Shown here piece after piece: positions 39,113 to 46,899 of a stretch of DNA of 64,000 bases. A model generated the notes under the pieces. It searched no databases. It saw nothing but the letters and a program-made list of their open reading frames with translations, and was not told the origin of the DNA. Origin of the DNA: JBBQCW01 sp038319025. Its GTDB lineage: Bacteria > Actinomycetota > Thermoleophilia > Solirubrobacterales > Solirubrobacteraceae. How positions within the stretch are numbered: position 1 is the first letter of the stretch; every line of letters begins with the position of its first letter. Location of the stretch: assembly GCA_038319025.1 (NCBI GenBank), contig JBBQCW010000014.1, forward strand, positions 16,094 through 80,093, written 5' to 3'. The position numbers and the translations under genes are program-made.

Positions 39113-39241
39113 CTACGCCATGGCGCCTATGGCGATCGCTACGGCGACGGCCGCGACGAGCACCATGAGGGTGAGATCGAACGCCGTCAGACGGCGTGCC
39201 GCCGGAGCGGCTGGTGGGGCGGGCGAGTGGACCGGAGGCAT
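39113..39241 (-). CDS. Possible small membrane protein (42 aa)
   Basis: A 42-codon frame from an ATG at 39241 has a Pro/Ala-rich head (MPPVHSPAPPAAPAARRL) followed by one hydrophobic helix (LTLMVLVAAVAVAIAIGAMA). It has the look of a tail-anchored small protein, but there is no clear ribosome-binding site or neighbour to support it. A longer in-frame start (39403) overlaps the glycosyltransferase and is rejected. Confidence 0.3.
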   Translation of the reverse strand: MPPVHSPAPPAAPAARRLTAFDLTLMVLVAAVAVAIAIGAMA

Positions 39242-39309
39242 ACACGCAAAGTGACAGATCCGAGCAGCGATATGTGAACCACTTAGGCGGTCGCTGCGTA
39301 CTGCGCGCT

Positions 39310-40023
39310 TCAGCCGCGGAAGCGACCAGCGGTTGATCGCCGATCGCGGGCCACCGCGACGAAGTCGCGAAGCTGCCGCCCACGATGCACAAACCCGCTC
39401 CACGAGCGGCCTGTCGATCGATGTGCCAGCGGCAGCGTGATCTCCTCCAGGTGATACCCAGCTCGAAAAGTGTCAACCGTCATCCCTATCTCCATGCCGA
39501 AACGTGGCGCGAACGGACTGACCGCGTTGAGCACTTCGCCCCGCATCGCCCGTTGTCCGGAGATCGGAGCCTGTAGATCGAGCCCGGTCAGCTCCAGAAT
39601 CACCCGGTGGGCGTACCCGACGGCCAGCCCGAACCCTCCGCCAACCCGCGAGGCGAAGACGGCGACGGCGAGGTCGCAGCGGCCTTCTTCCACCGCGTCG
39701 ACGAGCGCGCGCAGCGCGCCGGCGCTGTCGCCCAGATCGCCGTCGCACAGCAACACGATCGTCGGCTGAGGTCCGCGACAAGCTTCACGTACCCGTTCCG
39801 CGGCGAGCGTCGCGACCCCACCCTTGCCCAGGCGCTCCGGCGCGCGGACGAGCTCCGCCCCATCGAAAGCCTCGGCAATCGCATCGGTCCCGTCCGCGGA
39901 GTGATCGTCGGCCACGACAAGCCGCGCGCCCGGGAACGTCTCGGCGAGAGCGGTCAGCGTCGCGTGTAGTCGCGGAGCCTCTTCGTACGCGGTGACGATG
40001 CAGATGATGGTTGGTGCGTCCAC
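39310..40023 (-). CDS. Family 2 glycosyltransferase
   Basis: The 237-residue GT-A fold enzyme starts TIICIVTAYEEAPRLHATLTAL and has ARLVVADDHSADGT with the first Asp of the nucleotide-binding region. ERLGKGGVATLAAERV and the metal-binding VLLCDGDLGDSAG follow, then GLDLQAPISGQRAMRG, a DPMS/polyprenyl-P-glycosyltransferase-like block. There are no membrane helices, so it is a soluble, membrane-associated enzyme. I place the start at the GTG at 40023; the longer frame would overlap the biotinyl-carrier leader. It is divergent from that gene. Confidence 0.8.
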   Translation of the reverse strand: MDAPTIICIVTAYEEAPRLHATLTALAETFPGARLVVADDHSADGTDAIAEAFDGAELVRAPERLGKGGVATLAAERVREACRGPQPTIVLLCDGDLGDSAGALRALVDAVEEGRCDLAVAVFASRVGGGFGLAVGYAHRVILELTGLDLQAPISGQRAMRGEVLNAVSPFAPRFGMEIGMTVDTFRAGYHLEEITLPLAHRSTGRSWSGFVHRGRQLRDFVAVARDRRSTAGRFRG

Positions 40024-40077
40024 GACGCTGGCTATCGTGGCATGACCGCTGGTCAGCCACCGTCTGGGGAGGAATGC

Positions 40078-40290
40078 GTGCCGGATATCGAGGCCCACAT
40101 CACGGGCACCGTCTGGAAGATCGAGTGCCAGGTCGGGGACACGATCAAGGAGGACGACACCGTCGTGATCCTCGAGTCCATGAAGATGGAGATGCCCGTC
40201 GAAGCCGAGGACGCCGGCACCGTGAAGGAAATCCTCTGTGAAGAGGGCCAGGCCGTCAACGAAGGCGACACGCTGGTCGTCCTCGAGTAG
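40078..40290 (+). CDS. Stand-alone biotinyl/lipoyl carrier domain protein
   Basis: The 70-residue protein is a complete biotinyl domain: GTVWKIECQVGD, then VVILESMKMEMPVEA with the modified Lys36 in the ESMKME biotinylation motif, and VKEILCEEGQAVNEGDTLVVLE. It would carry carboxybiotin between a biotin carboxylase and a carboxyltransferase such as the one encoded at 24887. The GTG start at 40078 has GGGGAGG 6 nt upstream. The gene is separate from any carboxylase subunit in the window. The biotin biosynthesis genes lie 2.6 kb downstream. Confidence 0.92.
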   Translation: MPDIEAHITGTVWKIECQVGDTIKEDDTVVILESMKMEMPVEAEDAGTVKEILCEEGQAVNEGDTLVVLE

Positions 40291-40332
40291 CCAGGCCCCG
40301 AGGCGCTACGCCCTGCCTTGTGAGCTGGTGCC

Positions 40333-40344
40333 TATGCTGCGCGC
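40333..40344 (+). promoter_or_regulatory. Leaderless -10 of the hydratase at 40345
   Basis: TATGCT (40333-40338) ends exactly 6 nt before the ATG at 40345. Confidence 0.55.
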
Positions 40345-41139
40345 ATGCCCGGCGAACTGCTGATCGACGAGCCGCAGGATGGTGTTCTGCGCCTCACGAT
40401 CTCCAACCCCACCAAACGCAACGCGCTCGACCACGCGATCCTGGACGCGATCGCGCGCGCGGCCGCCGACGCCGCCACGGACCGCCGGACCCGGTGCATC
40501 GTGCTCACCGGCGCCGACGGGATGTTCTCCTCCGGCTATGACATCGGGGACATCCCCGACGATGTCTTCGCCGACGAGGCGGAGAAACTCGTCGCCCACC
40601 CGTTCACGGCCGCTCTGGAAGCGCTCGACATGCTCGACATCCCGACCGTCGCCGCTCTACCCGGCCACACCATCGGCGGCGGATTGGAGCTGGCCTTGTG
40701 CTGCGACCTGCGCGTCGCGTCGGCAGGCATCCGCCTCGGGATGCCGCCCGCCAAGCTGGGGCTCGTGTACTCCCACACCGGCTTGCGTCGGTTCATCGAC
40801 GCCATCGGGGTGCCACGTACCCGTCAGCTCTTCTTGGTCGGACGACACGTCGACGCGCAGACCGCGCTGGGTTGGGGGCTGCTGACCGAGGTCGTCCCCG
40901 CCGAGCAGCTGGAGCGAGCCGCCCTGTCCTGGGCCGGCGAATTGGCCGCGAACGCGCCGCTGTCGGTGCGCGGCAACAAGCAGGTCATTCGCGCTCTGCT
41001 GCGTGCCGAAGGGCCGCTGGATTCGGAGACGGAAGCGGAACTGATCGCGTTGCGCGAGGCGTGTTTCGTTTCGGAGGACATGCGCGAGGGCGTGCGCGCG
41101 TTCGCGCAGAAGCGCCCGCCGAACTGGCAGGGGCGCTGA
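40345..41139 (+). CDS. Enoyl-CoA hydratase/isomerase (crotonase family)
   Basis: The 264-residue crotonase has GMFSSGYDIGDIPDD at the first oxyanion loop and ALPGHTIGGGLELALCCDLRVAS at the second. IRLGMPPAKLGLVYSHTGLRRFID and a typical VRAFAQKRPPNWQGR end follow. The SSGYDI form differs from the AGxDL of classic hydratases, so an isomerase or 4-chlorobenzoyl-type reaction is possible. TATGCT 6 nt before the ATG fixes the start. It is one of three crotonases in the window (23150, 28097, 40345), each different enough to be old paralogues. Confidence 0.87.
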   Translation: MPGELLIDEPQDGVLRLTISNPTKRNALDHAILDAIARAAADAATDRRTRCIVLTGADGMFSSGYDIGDIPDDVFADEAEKLVAHPFTAALEALDMLDIPTVAALPGHTIGGGLELALCCDLRVASAGIRLGMPPAKLGLVYSHTGLRRFIDAIGVPRTRQLFLVGRHVDAQTALGWGLLTEVVPAEQLERAALSWAGELAANAPLSVRGNKQVIRALLRAEGPLDSETEAELIALREACFVSEDMREGVRAFAQKRPPNWQGR

Positions 41140-41152
41140 GGGAAGTCCTGCG

Positions 41153-42772
41153 CTAGGGAGCGACGCTGGCTCGCACCGTGTAGCGCGAGTCGAGCGTGTT
41201 GACCGTGGTGTCGATGTACACGTTGGCCAGGTAGACCTGGGTGTGGGAGGTGCGGTTGCGATGCACGATGCGATCGGTCGTCCGGCCGTTGCGGCGGGAC
41301 GCGGCGAATCGCCCACGGCTGCTGTCGACCGAGGTCGCCGTGTTGCCGTAGAGCTCCAGATCGACATCACCGAAAGCCGGCTTCACCCGGATGTCGAGGG
41401 TCTGGTGAGCGGGTACGGAGACGCGGTACACGTCGGCGGGATCTTCGTAACGGTCGGCGTACGCGGTGAACGATGCGGCCGGCACCGCCTTGGACACGAT
41501 CGGGGTCGCCGGCGTCCCGAACGCCGAGCCGTTGACGAACTGAATGTCGTCGTTGGGCTCAGCCACATCGGGAGTGGGCGCCTTCTCGGTCAGCGCGGCC
41601 TGCACGTCAAGGCGCCCGTATCCGGTCGAGGAGTCCCAGCCCGCGGAGCCCAGATCGTGCGCGGACAGCCGGATCACCTGGGTCAACTGATCGACCGTGA
41701 GGTCAGGGCGGGCGGCGCGTACCCAGGTCGTGGCCGCAGCGACGATCGGGGCGGCAAAGCTCGTGCCGTCCAGCTTGTCCAGTCCGTCCCGCGTCCCGTC
41801 GTCGTCGAACGCGAGGGGCACCAGCGTCAGGATGCTTTCGCCGGGGGCCGAGAGATCCACGGCGGCGTTCTCGTTGGAGAAGTAACTGGGCGAGTCGTTG
41901 GCGCCCAGTGAGCCGATCGTGAGCACGTGCGGGAGCGACGCGGGGTATTCGGCTGGGTTGCCCTGATCGAACTCGTTACCGGCCGCGGCGACGGGAACGA
42001 CGCCCGCCCGCACGGCGCGTTCCAGCGCCAGGTACTCCGAGTAGCAGAAGTCCGAACTGCCATAGCTCATGTTCACCGCGGCGGCGTTGATCGTGATCGC
42101 CTGCCGCAGCCTGAGCACGATGTCCCCACAGGTCAGGCTCGTCGGAATGTTGACCGCCTTCATGCCGGGCCACAGCCCTTCCATGCCCGTCCCGGTGTCG
42201 GGAGCGGCGGCGACCGACAGTGTGGCCGTGCCGTGCTCGCTGGTGACCTTGTCGGCTGCCATCGTGCTGACGTTGCCGCCGACGAACCCGGGGAGCGATA
42301 CGTCGGCCTGACTGTCGACGAGCGCCAGCGGGCGCACCTGGGTGGCGATGTCGGGCGGGGTGAGGCCGGCCGCCACGACGCGGCGGCGCCAGGCAGGCCC
42401 GGTGGTCGCGGCCGGAACCGTGGTGGCAGGCCGGTGAGTCACCGGCACCGCGTGCGTGGCGCGAGAGTGCACATCGGGCTCGGCGAACGTCAGGACCCGA
42501 TGGCGGCGCAGATCGGCGGCCAGGGCGCGGGCATCACCCTGTGGAACGCGAAAAACGCCTCCGATGAGAGTGGTGGCGCCATGCTGCGCGGCGATCCGCC
42601 GCGCAGCCGCTCCGGGGCGGCCGCCTACGAGCCAATCACCTACCGCTGAGGCTCGCGCACCTGCTCCGGGAAGGCGCATCGGGGGAGGCGGAACGGCGAA
42701 AGCCGCGGTCGGAGCGATCAGCGTGGCCACCACAAAAAAGGGAACGGCAGCAATGGTCACACGGCGCAGCAT
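41153..42772 (-). CDS. Secreted subtilisin-like serine protease (S8)
   Basis: The 539-residue preproprotein has a signal peptide (LRRVTIAAVPFFVVATLIAPTAAFA) and a pro-region with the inhibitor-like RRIAAQHGATTLIGGVFRVP, then the S8 domain. The triad is Asp153 in LALVDSQADVSLPGF, His180 in EHGTATLSVAA and Ser338 in DGTSFAAPIVAAA. The stretch before His180 is short, so the loop around it is unusual. A C-terminal beta-domain (about 400-539, DPADVYRVSVPAHQTLDIRV) resembles pre-peptidase C-terminal domains. TACCTT lies 7 nt before the ATG. It is divergent from bioB. Confidence 0.92.
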   Translation of the reverse strand: MLRRVTIAAVPFFVVATLIAPTAAFAVPPPPMRLPGAGARASAVGDWLVGGRPGAAARRIAAQHGATTLIGGVFRVPQGDARALAADLRRHRVLTFAEPDVHSRATHAVPVTHRPATTVPAATTGPAWRRRVVAAGLTPPDIATQVRPLALVDSQADVSLPGFVGGNVSTMAADKVTSEHGTATLSVAAAPDTGTGMEGLWPGMKAVNIPTSLTCGDIVLRLRQAITINAAAVNMSYGSSDFCYSEYLALERAVRAGVVPVAAAGNEFDQGNPAEYPASLPHVLTIGSLGANDSPSYFSNENAAVDLSAPGESILTLVPLAFDDDGTRDGLDKLDGTSFAAPIVAAATTWVRAARPDLTVDQLTQVIRLSAHDLGSAGWDSSTGYGRLDVQAALTEKAPTPDVAEPNDDIQFVNGSAFGTPATPIVSKAVPAASFTAYADRYEDPADVYRVSVPAHQTLDIRVKPAFGDVDLELYGNTATSVDSSRGRFAASRRNGRTTDRIVHRNRTSHTQVYLANVYIDTTVNTLDSRYTVRASVAP

Positions 42773-42785
42773 GGGTCAGAAGGTA
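42773..42785 (-). promoter_or_regulatory. Leaderless -10 of the subtilase gene
   Basis: TACCTT on the minus strand (42785-42780) ends 7 nt before the ATG at 42772. Confidence 0.5.
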
Positions 42786-42896
42786 CCGAGATGCCAGGCC
42801 GTAAGGCCCCGGTCGGGCGGCCATCGTGCGTCGTCCGAACGGCGTCCTAGCCTGCGAGCCACTTCCCAACCGGCCTCAGGAGGTCGTTTTCCCGCC

Positions 42897-44102
42897 ATGC
42901 CGCCGCTGATCACCCGTGAGGAAGCGATCTCCCTAGGAGAGCTGACCGAGCCAGCCGACATCGAAGCATTGGTCGAGCGAGCCTGGACGGCACGACAGGA
43001 GCAGTTCGGTGACGCCACCGACATGTGCTCGCTCGTGAACGCCAAGTCCGGTGGTTGCGCCGAGGACTGCGGGTTCTGCGCGCAGTCGCGGTTCGCCGAT
43101 GCCGAGACGCCGATGCACGCGATGATGAGCCCGGAGCAGATCCTCGAGCATGCACGGGCAGCGGAGGCCGCCGGTGCGCACCGTTTCTGCCTCGTGACGC
43201 AGGGCCAGGGTCTCTCCAAGCGCGACTTCACCAAGCTCCTGGAGGGCATCGAACTCGTCGCCGAGCACACCAACCTCAAGCGCTGTGCTTCGATCGGGCA
43301 CATGTCCGTCGAGCGTGCCACGCGACTCAAGGAGGCCGGCGTCCAGCGCGTCCATCACAACGTCGAGACGGCCGAGTCCTACTACGACGAGGTCTCCTCC
43401 ACCGTGCGCTACGAGGGGCGGATCCGGACCATCGAGGCCGTCCGCGAGGCCGGGCTGGAGACTTGCGTCGGCGGCATACTCAACCTGGGCGAATCTCGCG
43501 AGCAGCGCGTGGAGATGGCTTTCGAGCTGTCCTCGATCGACCCGACCAGCGTTCCGATCAACTTGCTCAACCCGCGCCCGGGGACCAAATTCGGCGACCG
43601 TGACTTCATGGATCCGTGGGAGGTCGTCAAGTGGATCGCCATCTTCCGCCTGATCCTCCCGGCCGCGCTTTTCCGGCTCTGCGGCGGGCGCGTGGAGAAC
43701 CTCGGTGACCTGCAGCCGATGGCTGTCAAGGCGGGGCTGAACGGCGTGATGATGGGCAACTTCCTCACCACATTGGGCAACACGCCCGAGCAAGATCGCG
43801 GGATGTTCGAGGACCTTGGGCTGAATGTCGCCCGCCAGGCCGACAACGGCGCCAACCCCCGCCCCGACAACCGCTCCGGCTGGCTGGAGGGCGACACGCC
43901 CGACGTGGTCGACGAGTATCTGGACACGCTCGAGGAGGCCGCTGCCGCGGGGTTGTCGATCACGATGTGGGATCCCGCCCAGCAACTGCGCTACGCCAAG
44001 AAGACCACGGTGCCGCCGAGGCCCGACGGGGCGCCTAACCGCTGGCCCACCGAGGCCGAGCCGGAGCCCGCACCGCTCACCGGCATGCCCTTCGGACACT
44101 GA
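42897..44102 (+). CDS. bioB: Biotin synthase
   Basis: BioB (401 aa) inserts sulfur into dethiobiotin. The radical-SAM motif CAEDCGFCAQS (CxxxCxxC) supplies the [4Fe-4S] cluster. GAHRFCLVTQGQGL, VQRVHHNVETAESYYDEV, TCVGGILNLGES and RPGTKFGDRDFMDPWEV with VENLGDLQPMAVKAGLNGVMMGNFLTTLG are all BioB landmarks. The C-terminal 60-70 residues (WLEGDTPDVVDEYLDTLEEA onward) exceed the usual 340-350. The frame is open far upstream (to 42456) but lacks homology there; the ATG at 42897 is preceded by a leader containing CAGGAGG. Confidence 0.95.
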   Translation: MPPLITREEAISLGELTEPADIEALVERAWTARQEQFGDATDMCSLVNAKSGGCAEDCGFCAQSRFADAETPMHAMMSPEQILEHARAAEAAGAHRFCLVTQGQGLSKRDFTKLLEGIELVAEHTNLKRCASIGHMSVERATRLKEAGVQRVHHNVETAESYYDEVSSTVRYEGRIRTIEAVREAGLETCVGGILNLGESREQRVEMAFELSSIDPTSVPINLLNPRPGTKFGDRDFMDPWEVVKWIAIFRLILPAALFRLCGGRVENLGDLQPMAVKAGLNGVMMGNFLTTLGNTPEQDRGMFEDLGLNVARQADNGANPRPDNRSGWLEGDTPDVVDEYLDTLEEAAAAGLSITMWDPAQQLRYAKKTTVPPRPDGAPNRWPTEAEPEPAPLTGMPFGH

Positions 44103-44112
44103 GCGCACAGCG

Positions 44113-45408
44113 ATGAACGACATCGAAGAGCGTCTGGCCGAGCTGCGGGAGCTAGGACTCTTTCGCCGCACCCGCCTGATCAGCGGCCCGCAGGGGCCGC
44201 GAGTGGTTCTCGATGGGCGTCCTGTGCTGCTGCTGTGCTCGAACAACTACCTCGGGCTGGCTGATCACCCGCGGGTGCGCGAGGCCGCGGCCGACGCCGC
44301 GATGCGCTGGGGCGTCGGTAGCGGGGCATCGAGGCTCGTGTCGGGGACGATGACCATCCACCGGCGGCTCGAGGAGCGCCTGGCGACCTTTGAGCACACC
44401 GAGGAAGCCGTCCTGTTCGGCTCGGGTTACCTGGCCAACCTGGGCGTGATCAGCGCTCTGGCGGGCGCCGACGGCGCCGGCGGTCGTGAGGTGACGATCT
44501 TCTCCGACGCGCTGAACCACGCCTCGATCATCGACGGCTGCCGACTGGCCCGGGCCCGCACCGTGGTGTACGACCACGCCGACATCGAACACCTCGCCGC
44601 ACTGATGGCCGAGCACGGGATCGGCCCGGCGCGACCTGGCCTGATCGTGACCGACTCCGTCTTCTCCATGGACGGCGACGTGGCACCGCTGCACGACATC
44701 GTCCGTCTCGCCCGCCGGCACGACGCACGCGTCGTCGTCGACGAAGCGCACGCCACCGGCTGCGTCGGGCCTGACGGCCGCGGCGCGGTCGCCGACGCCG
44801 GGCTCTCTGGGGAGATCGACGTGGTCGTGGGCACACTCGGCAAAGCCCTGGGCTCCTACGGTGCGTACGCCGCCTGCAGTGCCGAACTGGCCTCGTTTCT
44901 GCAAAACGCGGCCCGGCCGTTCATCTTCTCCACGGCGCTCGGCCCGCCGCAAGCTGCGGCCGCATTGGCCGCGCTGGACCTCGTCATGGAGCAGCCCCGC
45001 CGGGCCGAGAAGCTGCAGGTCAACGCGCAGGCGCTGCGCGACGAACTGGCGCGCGAAGGGTTTGATGTGGCCGGCTCCACCACACAGATCGTGCCGATCG
45101 TCGTGGGCGACGCCAACGTGGCGATGAGAATGTGCGAGGCGGCGCTGGAGCGCGGCGTGTTCGCCCAGGCCATTCGGCCGCCGACCGTGCCGGAGGGAAC
45201 CTCCCGCCTGCGCCTGACCGTGATGGCCTCGCATACCCGCGAAGAGTTGCGCGAGGCCGCGCGAGTTCTGGGCCGTGCCGCGCTGCAGGTCGGTTTTCGC
45301 CCGGGCGCCGGTATGCCCGCGGTCGCCGCTCGCGAGGCAGGCCGCACGGGTGAGTTCGCCGCGGTGTTCGACGGTGAGGCCCCGCGCGGCGTGCGGCGCG
45401 CCGCCTGA
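44113..45408 (+). CDS. bioF: 8-amino-7-oxononanoate synthase
   Basis: BioF (431 aa) is a PLP enzyme that joins pimeloyl-thioester and L-alanine. It has CSNNYLGLADHPRV, GSGASRLVSGTMTIHRRLEE, DALNHASIIDGCRL and DEAHATGCVGPDGRG. The PLP lysine is Lys244 in GTLGKALGSYGAYAA. The C-terminal ~35 residues are an Ala/Gly-rich tail. The ATG at 44113 is 10 nt after the bioB stop. An in-frame upstream extension inside bioB is open but implausible. bioD follows after 12 nt: bioB-bioF-bioD is a plus-strand operon. Confidence 0.93.
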   Translation: MNDIEERLAELRELGLFRRTRLISGPQGPRVVLDGRPVLLLCSNNYLGLADHPRVREAAADAAMRWGVGSGASRLVSGTMTIHRRLEERLATFEHTEEAVLFGSGYLANLGVISALAGADGAGGREVTIFSDALNHASIIDGCRLARARTVVYDHADIEHLAALMAEHGIGPARPGLIVTDSVFSMDGDVAPLHDIVRLARRHDARVVVDEAHATGCVGPDGRGAVADAGLSGEIDVVVGTLGKALGSYGAYAACSAELASFLQNAARPFIFSTALGPPQAAAALAALDLVMEQPRRAEKLQVNAQALRDELAREGFDVAGSTTQIVPIVVGDANVAMRMCEAALERGVFAQAIRPPTVPEGTSRLRLTVMASHTREELREAARVLGRAALQVGFRPGAGMPAVAAREAGRTGEFAAVFDGEAPRGVRRAA

Positions 45409-45420
45409 CGCAGGCCGGCC

Positions 45421-46107
45421 GTGCGTGGACTCTTCGTCACCGGCACCGACACCGGGGTGGGCAAAACGGTCGTCGCCGCATCATTGTGCGCCGCGCTGCG
45501 CGCCCGCGGTGAACGGGTTGCTGCGTTCAAGCCCGTCGTCACCGGTGTAGATGAACCTGATCCGGTGTGGCCGGCCGACCACGAACTGCTGGCCGACGCG
45601 GCGGGCTCGGCGCCCGCGGCCGTCACCGCCCTGACGTTCGGCCCTCCACTGTCCCCACACCGGGCCGCCGCGTTGGCGGGAACGGCGATCGACCCCGCCA
45701 CGCTCGTCGCCGCTGCCCAGGCCTCAGCGGCGGACGCGGACGTGCTCATCGCCGAAGGCGTCGGTGGGCTGCTCGTGCCGCTGACTCTGGGCTACCTGGT
45801 GCGTGATCTCGCCGTCGACCTGGGTCTCCCCATGCTGATCGTCGGGCGCGCAGGCCTGGGCACCATCAACCACACCCTGCTGACCGTGGAGGCAGCACGG
45901 GCGGCCGGGCTGCGGGTTGCCGGGGTCGTGCTGGGCCCGTGGCCGCAGGAGCCGGCCGCGGCGGAGGAGGCGCAAGCCAACGCCGAAGCGATCTCGCGCG
46001 TGGGCGCTGTGGAGGTCGCGCAGATGCCGCTCGTAGACGGCCCACGCCTGGACGCACTCACCGCCGCCGGCGCGACCCTTCCGATCGAGCGCTGGATGGC
46101 AGGCTGA
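45421..46107 (+). CDS. bioD: Dethiobiotin synthetase
   Basis: BioD (228 aa) closes the ureido ring of dethiobiotin with ATP and CO2. The P-loop is GLFVTGTDTGVGKTVVAASL, with KPVVTG and Asp/Glu contacts. LIAEGVGGLLVPLTLGYLVRDLAVDLGLP is the EGxGGxxxP motif; VAGVVLGPWP follows. The start is a GTG at 45421. It ends the bioBFD operon; 4 nt later is the stop of the convergent TetR gene, so bioD is cut off from bioA. Confidence 0.94.
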   Translation: MRGLFVTGTDTGVGKTVVAASLCAALRARGERVAAFKPVVTGVDEPDPVWPADHELLADAAGSAPAAVTALTFGPPLSPHRAAALAGTAIDPATLVAAAQASAADADVLIAEGVGGLLVPLTLGYLVRDLAVDLGLPMLIVGRAGLGTINHTLLTVEAARAAGLRVAGVVLGPWPQEPAAAEEAQANAEAISRVGAVEVAQMPLVDGPRLDALTAAGATLPIERWMAG

Positions 46108-46111
46108 CGCC

Positions 46112-46780
46112 CTAGCAGCGGCCGCGGTTGGCGCCGTCGGCGCGCTTGGCCGCGAACAACTCGTCCTCGGAGATCGGGCCTACGGGAAGCGGCGTGGCCG
46201 CTTTGCTGTGCAGGCCGTCGATCACCATCGAGAGATGACGCTCCCACGTACGGGGCGCCGTCTCCCGCGTCTCCTCCATCACGTGGCCGACGGACCCAAA
46301 GATGAGGGCGGCGTCGGCCGTGTCGAAGTCCGCACGAAGTTCACCGCTGGCCTGTGCACGCTCGACGATCTGGCTCACCAGCAGCCACAGACGGTCGGCA
46401 ACCGGTGGTGGCCGGTCGCCGGCTTCGAAGCGCGCGTCCATGACGCGGCGAAAGGCTCGGTCGCCGGCGAACTGGGCCATCGTCTCCCGCAGCATTTCGC
46501 GAAAGCCTCGCCAGGCGTCCTGGTCGGCGAGGTGCCGCTCCATGATCACGGCCAATTGACCGAACCGCTCTTCGATGATCGCGTCGATCAGCGCGTTCTT
46601 GGTGGGAAACCGGCGGTAGATCGTGCCGACGCCCACTTCCGCGCGCCGGGCGATCTCTTCCACCGAGCCCTCGATCCCGCGCTCGGCAAACACCTCGCGA
46701 GCAGCCGCCAGAATGCGGGCAAGGTTGCGCTGTGCGTCAACGCGCAGCGGCGGTCCTTCAGTGGCGGGCGACGTGGCCAT
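46112..46780 (-). CDS. TetR-family regulator, probable repressor of the MMPL exporter
   Basis: The 222-residue regulator has an HTH (RNLARILAAAREVFAERGIEGSVEEIARRAEVGVGTIYRRFPTKNALI, about 18-65) and a helical C-terminal effector domain. I place the start at the ATG at 46780 (MATSPATEG), 7 nt after TAGACT; the frame is open 20 codons further, into the operator, without homology. It is divergent from the MMPL gene, and an 18-bp perfect palindrome lies between them, typical of local repressor-transporter pairs. The inducer is unknown. Confidence 0.9.
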   Translation of the reverse strand: MATSPATEGPPLRVDAQRNLARILAAAREVFAERGIEGSVEEIARRAEVGVGTIYRRFPTKNALIDAIIEERFGQLAVIMERHLADQDAWRGFREMLRETMAQFAGDRAFRRVMDARFEAGDRPPPVADRLWLLVSQIVERAQASGELRADFDTADAALIFGSVGHVMEETRETAPRTWERHLSMVIDGLHSKAATPLPVGPISEDELFAAKRADGANRGRC

Positions 46781-46787
46781 AGCACAC

Positions 46788-46793
46788 AGTCTA
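46788..46793 (-). promoter_or_regulatory. Leaderless -10 of the tetR-like gene
   Basis: TAGACT on the minus strand (46793-46788) ends 7 nt before the ATG at 46780, next to the palindromic operator. Confidence 0.55.
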
Positions 46794-46809
46794 CCCGAAA
46801 TCGTGACAA

Positions 46810-46827
46810 TCGGAATGCGCATTCCGA
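46810..46827. promoter_or_regulatory. Perfect 18-bp palindromic operator between tetR-like and mmpL-like genes
   Basis: TCGGAATGCGCATTCCGA at 46810-46827 is an exact palindrome. It lies 29 nt upstream of the TetR start and 72 nt upstream of the MMPL start, near both putative promoters. Confidence 0.8.
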
Positions 46828-46899
46828 ACGGAAGCAGCACTCCGCTTGTGGTAATGTGCGCGCCGCTTCCCTCACCACCAGACCCAGGACGAGCCTTCC

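Noticed and set aside
38892..39476. 194-codon minus-strand open frame upstream of glpK
   Set aside because: Low-complexity, no recognisable domain, overlaps the glycosyltransferase gene and the structured region.
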